Below are positions 41,455 through 50,062 of a stretch of 50,062 bases of DNA, piece after piece. Source of the DNA: Phlegmacium glaucopus (taxonomy: Eukaryota > Basidiomycota > Agaricomycetes > Agaricales > Cortinariaceae); NCBI GenBank assembly GCA_015039465.1, contig MU129998.1:409798-459859 (forward strand), in the 5' to 3' direction. The notes under the pieces are model-generated. The model was not told where the DNA came from, did no database searches, and worked only from the letters and a program-made list of their open reading frames with translations. Made by a program: the position numbers and the translations under genes. Each line of letters starts with the position of its first letter. Position 1 is the first letter of the stretch.

Positions 41455-43763
41455 CGACCACTCCTTCACTCGACGGTCACATTTAGCACCGACGCCCGTT
41501 GCCAGCCTTTTCGACTCTGAAGGCTTATTACATGCTTCGCTACGGATTTTTTTTGATATCTGTCCTCAGCATGCTCGTTCCATTTATGGATACTGGGTGA
41601 TTATCACCGACTGCATTTCGTTCTAGCGTTTCTTGGCTCCTATCAGGTATATATCAGGATTAGTTCCTATTTCTCCGAGATTGCGACCATTGACTCCCAA
41701 CGATACTCTGGGTTACGTAGTAACTTTTATCTAGAGGAATGACCCCTCCGCTACCATTATATGTTGTACATTACCTCCTCTTTGCATCTGACAGCAATGT
41801 GTGTGACATTACTTTTGACTGTAGAATGTATTATATCACGTACTATCATCTATGTATTCGAGTACATTTACAAATGATTAGTATGAATGGCCTATGACCA
41901 GCAGTACAGAATTCATGTATGACCTAACAATTCCACTACATAGCCTTGCCGACCGACGATCAATGATCCCTGTTACAACGATGTGCGCCACTCCTTTATT
42001 TGTATTTATAGACATTTGGGTGCTTACCTTGCTCGTTATTTCCTCATCGAAAGCGTGATGGCAAATAAATCAATGACAAGCTCATACCAGCTATAAAGAA
42101 CTCCGAAGTCTCACGACGATTGCATATTTTGTGTTCTTTGCTCGTAGCTTACATAGTACAACTCAATACCAGGTTCGAATTCATAAGCTCATTGCTCGGC
42201 GACGACCGGTACCTATTGGGCCCTTAATCTCGTCCGTACGAAAGGCGGTGTATAAATGACCTTGTATTTCCGATTGTCACTTTTGGAGGCAGTGGATGCT
42301 GCAGAGGCACTACGTGTCATTCCCTTTATACGACCTTTGGCTTTTAAGTGTAATAGACTTTGGGGTTTGATAAATAGACCGAAAATGACGCGGACGGCCT
42401 GTCATCAATTTCCAAGCCACATCTTAATCAGTTCATCCAAAATCATGATATCAGGTATCAACTTAGTCTCCTAGCCAGACTTCGATATATGTGATGTGCC
42501 CTACGGATCACGATATATGAAGTCTGTTTTTTACCGCGCCCTCCGAACCGTGTCAGAAAGTTGTTATGTAATCTTCGGACTTTGAGAATATGGTCGCAGG
42601 CGTTTTTCTCAACGAGGAAGAGGTTGTTGGATAAAATTTAGGCAAATGGGTGAGGCAATCTCAATGATTATGTAAGGTACTTTCTCTCGTCTGACCCACA
42701 GGAACGAAATCGACAACGAGAACTCGGCCGCTCAGGACGAAAATTTCACCCGATATTCTTTAAACTACTCCCATATCCCTTGCATATAAAATATCCACCC
42801 CGTCGCGTCCACTCGACGCGACGATAATTGAAGCTCCGAAGATTACATAAGAAGTTTCTGACACGGTTTGGGCGCGGTAAAAACAGGACTAGTATCAACT
42901 TGACGATGTTGGGAGATTGAATTCACTGAATCAGAGTCTCTGCAAGTCGACATATTTCCTCACGAGTCACCAGCATTAAAATAGGATTCTTCTCAATCTT
43001 CTAAAGGGATATCATGGACACTCCTCGAAATAATGTAATACGCGTCACTAACATCTTGTTGCTTAGTCTGCGTGCACTCGCGCCCACCAAACCATACCAA
43101 AACCCCACCTCTTGATTAATGCCCCTTTTCTCTTACGGTAGACGCGTTATCCATTTAATCCGACGTTCCAATGCTTCCCACCGACTCAAACGAAACTTTC
43201 AAGTTCTCGATGGCAGACAGACCTGCCGTGCGGCCCTTCGGTCCGCATGACTATCAGCTGCATTTTTCCTCGGTCTTTTAGGGGCCGGGGTACCTGGATT
43301 TTCATTCAGGCATTTTTTAGTCCTTTTTGGTAGAGGCGGTACGTAATTATATTTAAAGGTCGATGAAACGAGTGTGGTGAAGTTGAATGGGATGTGAGCA
43401 GCTTCTGCGCCATAGGTAGTGTTGGGATATATGTAACATGTTTGTTGCCAGGAATATGGATGCTGTGCCCCAGATGTCTTGACTCTTAGATGCATATTGG
43501 ATGCTTCATTGTGGGATGGAGATCTTATACAGTAGTGATCGATTGTCATCACTTTATCACTACGCCTGTTTTTGGAGACCAAGACGCTCCGAGACGGCAG
43601 TGAAAATTTCAATAATGAAACGATGCGGCGGCACGCGTGGGAATAAATATTAAAATGCACATCAAATTTTAGTAAGTACGGTTTGATGGTCGTGTGTAAG
43701 GGTAGAAGGAGATCGACTCATCATAGTCTCATCCACTGATTATCGGTAGTTTACAAAGTCTGC
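41455..43763. other. 2.3-kb gene-poor region
   Basis: No recognised gene. A 153-codon minus-strand frame at 43660-43199 ends in a Lys/Pro-rich stretch (PPLPKRTKKC, PAPKRPRKNAA) and could be a real but unknown exon just downstream of the secreted-protein gene. I cannot assign it. The rest is without structure that I can see. Confidence 0.4.
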
Positions 43764-44434
43764 CTACGGTAGGGGAACCTTGCCTATGGTGTTCAAAACT
43801 TTCATCCCCTTATTCATCTTGTCACCAAGCTTGGCGGGTATCGCGTTCGAGACCACATCAGAGACTTTTGACACTGCCTTTAGAGCTCCGGATACAGCTG
43901 TCCCAATGCCGGGGATTGCTTTTACGGCTGTGGCTGCAATCTTTGCTGCATCCGCAACGATTTTCAATCCAACTTTGGCGACTTTCTTTATTACTGAACC
44001 GACTTTCTTGAATGCTGCACCGACTTTCTATCGCAAATGGTCAACATCATATCATACTTCAATATAAATAGGTTCAAACATACTTTGAAAGCGGCTTTGA
44101 CTTTGGCGCTAACTTTGCGCGCAACAAGCTCATTGTCATCGTCAATGGGTGTGGTCTGCAGTATCAAGGTAAGTCAGCAGATACCGCTAGTGGAAAGACA
44201 ATAGCGTACGTTATGAGTGAGAGTTCCTGTGGTAGCGTAGACTGCTGGTATTAGACCATTTATCTTGGCTACATCACGTAGGATAAGATCCTGTCCATCA
44301 CAATTGCTACGAGAGGACAAAGTAGAAGAGAGTCCAGATCGTGGAGTTGGAATGGGAAATGCTGATACGAGATGAATAATCAAGGAGAAAATAAATACAG
44401 CGAGACCAGCTCGTGAGGGAATATTTGAGTACAT
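43764..44434 (-). CDS. Secreted Lys/Ala/Val-rich amphipathic protein (186 residues, 3 exons)
   Basis: On the minus strand exons 44434-44210, 44155-44084 and 44027-43764 join in frame, with introns of 54 and 56 bp. The N-terminus is a classic signal peptide: MYSNIPSRAG, the hydrophobic LAVFIFSLIIHLVSA, and a likely cleavage before FPIP. A linker with two cysteines in exon 1 or none after cleavage chemistry cannot be settled, but only one Cys (SNCDGQ) is visible in the mature part. The last 90 or so residues repeat the heptad-like theme K-V-x-x-A-F/V-K-K (KVSAKVKAAFK, KVGAAFKKVGSVIKK, KVGLKIVADAAKIAA, GALKAVSKVSDVVS). They would form cationic amphipathic helices. That is the physical profile of membrane-active or antimicrobial peptides, but no family match is claimed. 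Confidence 0.75.
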
Positions 44435-44474
44435 GAAAGGACCAGCCGATGGAAGGTTAAGAAAAAGACACTCC

Positions 44475-44480
44475 TATATA
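44475..44480 (-). promoter_or_regulatory. TATA-like element of the secreted-protein gene
   Basis: On the minus strand CTCTATATAGGAGTG lies about 40 bp before the ATG at 44434. Confidence 0.4.
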
Positions 44481-45277
44481 GAGTTATTTTTAGTTTCCAT
44501 CGAGCCGCTCGTCACCGAGAGTAGCCTATTTTGGAACCGGTTATCGCATCAAACGTATCATCATTTGCCCGTACGGCCTGGTAGCCGAGCGATTGAGCTG
44601 ATTGTATCTACATACAGTGCCTATCGTCCACCTCTGCGGAGCAGGTGACCTAGTCACCGCTCCTTCTGTACAACAGAAACCTCAGCCTGTAATCTTAGCC
44701 CCTTTGTTATTCCTAAAAAAGGATTGCCATAAGAAGTAGCAATGAAACTCAAATTTAACTGTGTTATTAATAACTTATTATTTTCCACCGTTACAAAATA
44801 GGGGCGTTGCGGCTTGCCGCCATGAAACAAGAGGTTCTATTTTTTAGAGCTAATCCGTCACAGTCCTTCACCAACGCCCACAACACCACCGTCATCAAAC
44901 TAACCATCTTAGACGAATCTGTGGTGCACGGCGCCGGGCGCCTGGAGGCCGCTACTTGTGTACAACAGAAAGTCAGCACTCAAAATTGACCCGATTTCTT
45001 GGCCACAATTATTATTCCTATAATATAAACAAATTGGCTAGACTTTGTCTTTAGCTTCAAAACTGAAGGAGTAATAATTAAAATCTTCAACTTGAATCCC
45101 TAATGGTAGCTTACTAAGCATTAGAACTACTATCAAGGATTTTCACCCCTTCACATACATGGCAATAACTGATAATTAATCAGTGTGGTTGTCGAGCTAG
45201 AATTGTATTACTACTCGGGTGACTTTGGTCCAACTATGATCAAGACTATAATATGTTTGTCGAAAAACTTGTACTAC
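44481..45277. other. Spacer with short repeats
   Basis: No gene. GGAGCAGGTGAC and GTCACCGCTCC (44637-44664) form an imperfect palindrome. TGTACAACAGAAA occurs at about 44668 and again at about 44957. The sequence becomes AT-rich toward the MITE. Confidence 0.4.
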
Positions 45278-45279
45278 TA

Positions 45280-46316
45280 CAGTTGCGGACAACCAAACAC
45301 GACAATTTTGATACCCCGAATTATGCACACTGCCACAAACATTCAGAATAGTCAAAAACTGCTGAAACATGTATATTGCACCCTAATGAACATATTTCTA
45401 CGTGCCGATTTCCTTAGATCGAAAATTTTGGGCCAATAAACCCCAAAAATTGGCCACCCCCCTCAAAAAAATTAGGAAAAATGTGAGAAATGCTAAATCA
45501 AAAGCTCTCAATGGGATAAACATGATTATGTTTGCTGATTTGGGTTTAGACTAAGGGTTGTGGCGGAAAAAATGGAACAAAATACCTGTGACACTCTGTG
45601 ACATCAGTAAAAGTATGCGATTTTTGGCTTTCACATGACATTTCTCAATATTTCATTTCCATGCGTCGTCTTTCCAAGTAGCCTTTATTCCAAGTAGCCT
45701 TTATTTTCTCTATCTCTTTCTCTTGTTGACATTGTTTAAAACCATGATGTGCCACTGTGGCAGTATACTACTTAGTAGCCAGTATGATCATGTTTTAAAT
45801 TCTTGACATGGAGGCTGTTTAAGTTTTCATGTCGATCCTCAAAACTTGAACTCTAACATTTATTAGAGTTCGCTTGCAAGCCGAGAGTACTAAGAACAGT
45901 AGGTTATCTCCACTTCAATGTCCTCTACAAGAAAAACACCAAATTCTAACTCCAACTAAATGTGTATTATTACTATCAATATGAAAACAACTGTATTGAT
46001 ACCCTACGAACACAATCCGGTGATCTAACGCTGCCACATGGGCTGTTAGGAAACAAAAACAACATTGACAGGTTTATAATAGAGCAATGAATTGCCAATG
46101 ATGTTGACTGATGCTATTCTGAACCGAGGTAGCATACATTTTTTTACAACTTTTGGTCCAAAAAAATTGGCCACCCTAAAGGGTCGTGGGAGAAACTTCG
46201 GAGACATGTTTTTTGACGTATTTCAACCCGCTGAATCCAAATCTGAAATCAGTTTGTCCCATAAAACTTCCCGATCGTGAGATATCAAAATTGTCGTGTT
46301 TGGTTGTCCGCAACTG
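45280..46316. mobile_element. pogo/Fot1-like non-autonomous element (1,037 bp)
   Basis: Perfect terminal inverted repeats of 34 bp start CAGTTGCGGACAACCAAACA, each flanked by TA (45278 and 46317). A second, weaker inverted match lies further in (CAAAAATTGGCCACC near 45446 and AAAAAATTGGCCACC near 46159). TA duplication and CAGT ends fit the pogo/Fot1 branch of Tc1/mariner. No transposase frame is present. The interior is AT-rich and has a short tandem, CCAAGTAGCCTTTATT, near 45676. Confidence 0.85.
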
Positions 46317-46654
46317 TATAAGCGGCTGTTGCCTTTCAGGGGCAATCAACGTGACTCGTGAGGCAGTGAGGCAGTGAAAATGTTCATCAAATGCTTATCA
46401 TAGGAACATTTTGTGATCAAACAGCCATCACAATCATCTATTGACCATTTGGGTAATTTTCACTCTTTTTCACTCCATCAACGTCCATAGATGTCCATGG
46501 GTATCGTTTATCTGTCTTTCTTTGGTTCTCTATTATGTTCCTTGCCTGGCAGCCCCGGCTTTTTAATTAGCTGCTATATCAAGCTATATCCTTCCTTCCA
46601 ATTTGTAACTTTCTTTATCACATGCTTCAAGCATTTGATTACCTTAGCTACCTG

Positions 46655-46662
46655 TATAAATA
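46655..46662 (+). promoter_or_regulatory. TATA box of the zinc-finger gene
   Basis: TATAAATA lies about 42 bp before the ATG at 46697. An in-frame ATG at 46622 is upstream of it, so the later start is preferred. Confidence 0.5.
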
Positions 46663-46696
46663 CAGGGGCCTGAAAAAGCATTCAAATAAGCGAAAG

Positions 46697-47517
46697 ATGC
46701 ATATGAGTTCGCAATTTTCGCCTTTGTTCCAATGCCCTGCAGGCTGTTCGCGTACATTCAACTCGACTCAAGCCCTATCTTCCCACTGTCGAATGACAGG
46801 GTATAAATATTCCGTTCCAGTGTCACCTGGTAGAGTGTTTGTGACTGACCAGGATCTTGAACGGGTAAGATTGAACGTGAGTGACTGATTATCTGAGGTG
46901 GTTGACCAACAAGCTGTAGCACCTCCATTCGGCGGCGCACGGCTATTGCATAAGTTGCTTGTCAATGAGGATGGGCCAACGAGTACGAAGGGATTTTTAC
47001 TTGTTCTATAGGACAAGTGAAGGAATTACTTACAGCACCCGCGTTCGGTGGCACACGACTACTGTCTGAGGCGCGAGAAGCAATTTTCGAGCCAACAGGC
47101 ACTGCAGCAAGTACGACGTGATTATTATTATTATGCGGCATAGCCCGAGATTGAGGACAAATTTGCAGCTCCTTCATTCCACGGCAGACGATTATAGTAC
47201 ACGCTGCTCGCAACAATTTGGGAACCGGGGCACGCTGCAGCAGGTAAGAAAGGAAAGTTGTTTTGAATGCGTTAATTAACATGGATGACACAGCACCTGC
47301 ACTCGGCGGCGCATAACTATTGTGCGAAATGTGGGAGACAGTTATGGGGCCGGGAGGCGCTAGAACAGGTATGAAGCAATTACGATTCTGGTTGTAAGCT
47401 GTCGTTAAACAAGATATACAGCACGTGCATGATTCACCAGCACGTTGGTTGTGGGTATGGGCAAATTTTGATTCGGAAAATGGGGTAATAAATTGGGGGG
47501 GGCCGTATGAAGACTAG
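46697..47517 (+). CDS. Degenerate C2H2 zinc-finger protein built from tandem 75-bp exons (183 residues)
   Basis: Exons are 46697-46864, 46920-46982, 47036-47110, 47169-47243, 47294-47368 and 47422-47517, all phase 0. Three of them are exactly 75 bp, and the second is 63 bp. Each exon starts with the His end of one finger and finishes with the Cys end of the next. The best finger is YCAKCGRQLWGREALEQ followed across the splice by HVH. Others are FQCPAGCSRTFNSTQALSSH, GYCISC, DYCLRR (second Cys lost), DYSTRC (first Cys lost) and a finger with both Cys replaced by Ser (YSVPVSPGRVF). HLHSAAH recurs at three exon starts. U1-like C2H2 fingers bind nucleic acid; with most fingers incomplete, that role is doubtful here. 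Splice sites are consensus throughout. Confidence 0.75.
46919..47435 (+). repeat. Five tandem exon-intron units, period about 128 bp
   Basis: Unit starts align at GCACCTCCATTC (46919), GCACCCGCGTTC (47035), GCAGCTCCTTCATTC (47165), GCACCTGCACTC (47293) and GCACGTGCATGATTC (47421). The spacing is 116, 130, 128 and 128. The exon parts are similar, while the introns are similar only in length (about 50-58 bp). Confidence 0.8.
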
Positions 47518-48439
47518 TTATGTTGGTGAATCTGGTGAATATAGGCAATTGCTTTGTTGCATTTTTTGGAACTCACATTTTCGCTGAGTAAAAGTAGTGT
47601 GAAGTGTAGCCAACGTCTGATTCTCTGAAGTTTGTTTGTTCTCCGTTTATCCGGTCCTAAAGTACCGGAGGAAATGTATGCAGGCTATTCGCTAAAGCTG
47701 GAGGACCTGAAATACGCATGAGAGGGTGGTTGTTACGGTTGAGGCGGCGTAGAGCGCGAAGGGGGTGTATTTTCCTGGAACCCTAATGGGTCGGAGTGAG
47801 TATAACTGGGGTAGTATTGGGTTGAAAGACGTACCTTTGTACAGTCCTCGCAAAACTAGAACGAACACCAGTAACTGGACGAACCTAGAATGCAGGATTA
47901 GTTGATTGTGGGGTTGGAGATGGAGACAGACGCACATTTCTAGTAAGAAGAGATTCTCAAACCATGCTAGATGGGAGCTGTCAACCTGAGATGACGCCTA
48001 CGAGATGGTCGTGCGACATTCGGATGTAGAACTCTATGGCGCCGCGTAGGTAAGTTAATGATAAGGGTCGCAGGGATATGCGACTGTGTTGAAAAAGAGT
48101 CATTCATAATAGAATTGAAGATGTTAGGAAGCGAGACTTGCCACGAAGTAAAGTAGGTAAGTAGAAGAGATCCAAGGGCCGAGCAGTGAGTGGAAGGACT
48201 AGCATAGCGGGCGTAGCCACTAGTCTTCGTAGTTGAAGACCATTGTGGGCTAGCTTGCATGGAAAGGCCCCTTGGTGGTCACTGGTGACAGTGAAATTGG
48301 TGGTTGGAATCCGTCCTGAGTTGCTTATATAACCGGCGAAATTCCATTTCATAGCAGCCACACGTGCATAGAACCCCCTCACAGACCAAATAAAACAAAA
48401 ATTTAAACAGGACTGGCCATCTTCTTCACTCCACGGCAC
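47518..48439. other. Region without an assignable gene
   Basis: Overlapping minus-strand frames (48439-48104 and 48260-47967) are open for about 100 codons each but lack motifs, and which phase is coding cannot be decided. The segment around 48290-48350 contains MKWNFAGYISNSG-like sequence in one frame. I do not recognise it. Confidence 0.35.
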
Positions 48440-49163
48440 TCATCGATGCAGAAGAACAGAGAAATTCGTGACTAAAGTCAGATCTAGATCATGTAAGATG
48501 TACGGCAGTTCGGAGAAGATAAGATGTTGTCCTATGACTTCACCCCCAAACTTCGAAAATGCCTCTTCAATGGAGGACGGCTCCATTCTTGATCCAAACG
48601 TAGAAGTACCACATCTCGAGCCAGCCCCTATCTGCATGTCATCGTTATACCTCCTCTCTTCGTCCGTCGTGACGTCAGTAATAGGTTCGTTTAGTTTCTG
48701 CAGAATCCCCGTCTTTGCACTAGCAATAGCAGCGTCGAAGAATGCAGATCCACTGCCAGCCCTGGCTCATTTCTGGATAGGTATATAGCCGCTGGCACCG
48801 CAATGATACGTCTGAACAGAGATGCGGCCGTCTTCGTCACTCTGACGACTTCCCATCTTGAAGAGGCTGCAAGTACCACGATCTCTGGTAACGTCCTCTC
48901 CTGAAAATTAAACATCACTTGCGTCTATATCAAAGAGTCAGTAGCGTTTCAGAACAAAACAAACATGAAAGCCAACCGTTAAATTCATCCAATAGCCATT
49001 TACGCCAGATTGGGCAGCAAAGGAGCAGGAGCAAGAATACTCTCGCTGCGCCTTCCACACCTTCCAAACCGCAAGTGGAAGAATAAAATCTGCTTACAAG
49101 GAGCCTCGTGTCATTCGCGGCCGCAGCGGTAAAAGAATTAAAGAATTCTTCGTGCGAAATCAT
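48440..49163 (-). CDS. Possible hypothetical protein, exon structure unresolved
   Basis: A minus-strand phase open from about 48783 to 48440 reads KTGILQKLNEPITDVTTDEE, CGTSTFGSRMEPSSIEEAFS and ELPYILHDLDLTLVTNFSVL before a TGA. The amino-acid composition is protein-like, and the plus-strand frame over it is probably its shadow. Upstream, ISHEEFFNSFTAAAANDTRL near 49163 followed by GTAAGC could be an earlier exon. I recognise no family and cannot fix the start, so the limits are tentative. Confidence 0.3.
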
Positions 49164-50062
49164 CAGGCCAATCGTCTAGGACTATACGAAGCAGAAATAC
49201 AGCTGCCTTCCAGACAGGCTGAGGCGTGAAGAAGTCATGAACTATTTAGACTGAATGTTTTGTTACCGTTGCGAAAGTGAGGGAGGATTGCCATTACAAC
49301 TTGCCTTGAAATGTGACCTGCTGATTCGAATAGTTCTGGGCATTTCACTTTCCAAGCCTGTCCAAAAGTCAATCAAACAATCATACTTCAACGGGTATAA
49401 GTATAGTACCTCTTTACTACCACAGGACGATCCTAGATAATGAAATTTAAGCCCAATCCACCTTCATCCGTTGAGGAAAAGGCTGGAGCAAGGAACCTAC
49501 TTGTAGATCCGATTCCGCTTCCAACGTCAATAGCTTTACTTCCCTGAGGTAGAGAATTCCAGTCAACCCTATATTGACGAAAATGTTCTTTAGCAGTGTT
49601 CCTAGGCGAAGGCGGGGATACGACAGAAGTGATTGAGCTGGGCTTGAAGGGTTCAATATCGCTTCTCGTACACAGATATGGGACTTGGAGTATCTTCGTC
49701 GATAGCCGGTGCCTCGAGCACGAGTACGAACCTTATTTCTTGCGACGGTGGACATAAGGTGCGAGAGTGCGAGATGAACTCAAACGTGAGCGTGTATTAG
49801 GTGCAGGCCTGGTAAGGACAGGCACAACACAACCTAGATAACAATTTAGCATTTCCGTTGTCGAAAAATGAAAAGGGTGAAAAATATTCACAAGCACTCG
49901 CCATTTCCTCATCATCTGCACTCACACATAGGCACACTACAGTGTATCGAAGGGTACGATTCCCGGAACGGACACACTGTGTTGAAAGATACGGATTCAC
50001 GGGGCCCCGTGAATCCGGGAATATGGTATTCTATATTTGGATCTACACACTGTGTCGAAAGA
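49164..50062. other. End of window, no assigned gene; palindrome near the edge
   Basis: A 102-codon minus-strand frame (49755-49447) has an Arg-rich start (RNKVRTRARGTGYRRRYS) but no known motif. A perfect 24-bp palindrome with half-site GGATTCACGGGG lies near 49990-50013. It is flanked by ACACTGTGTTGAAAGA (near 49974) and ACACTGTGTCGAAAGA (near 50047). Confidence 0.4.

Noticed and set aside
46919..47435. CRISPR-like array (regular repeats with spacers)
   Set aside because: The repeats are exons with consensus splice sites in a eukaryotic genome, and both the repeats and the spacers are degenerate.

Overview
The window looks like nuclear DNA of a basidiomycete, most likely an Agaricomycete. 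The evidence is the many 45-80 bp GT-AG introns, a CxC5/CxC6 protein of the kind that accompanies KDZ transposases, a Tf2-like chromodomain Ty3/gypsy element, DUF6699 proteins, and several multi-exon metacaspases. Nothing bacterial, viral or organellar was seen, and no rRNA, tRNA or CRISPR array was found.

Layout. Positions 1-883 appear mirror-reversed: read backwards without complementing, they encode the N-terminal part of the CxC5/CxC6 gene that continues normally from 884 to 2047. From 2.1 to 13.6 kb lies a transposon graveyard. It holds a CCGG-rich inverted-repeat tract, a 5'-truncated and stop-riddled chromovirus with its 3' LTR and a hAT-like palindromic MITE inserted in pol, two LTRs of a second family in opposite orientation (one a solo LTR with an exact 5-bp target duplication), a broken copy of a recurrent basidiomycete repeat-encoded gene carrying an inverted-repeat insert with telomere-like TTAGGG repeats, and a Tc1/mariner element with only the N-terminal transposase HTH.

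From 14.0 to 25.5 kb there are three same-strand caspase-fold (metacaspase-like) paralogues of 471, 531 and 407 residues, sharing an exon plan of 14-15 exons. A deletion derivative of the mariner family sits between the second and third. From 25.9 to 30.8 kb are a 19-exon MUP1-like amino-acid permease, a compact LSM6 gene on the other strand, and a decayed fragment of the permease.

From 31.6 to 41.5 kb there are four DUF6699 paralogues separated by long gene-poor spacers. From 43.7 to 47.5 kb are a three-exon gene for a secreted Lys/Ala/Val-rich amphipathic protein, a 1.04 kb pogo/Fot1-like MITE, and a small degenerate C2H2 zinc-finger gene in which successive 75-bp exons are tandem copies of one finger unit. 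The last 2.5 kb contains only weak, unassigned minus-strand reading frames and a perfect 24-bp palindrome.

The genes do not form one pathway. The pattern is lineage-specific tandem expansion (metacaspases, DUF6699, zinc-finger exons) next to decaying transposons whose in-frame stops are mostly TGA where an arginine CGA codon is expected, which suggests CpG deamination. Splice sites and family calls were read by eye and were not tested against databases.
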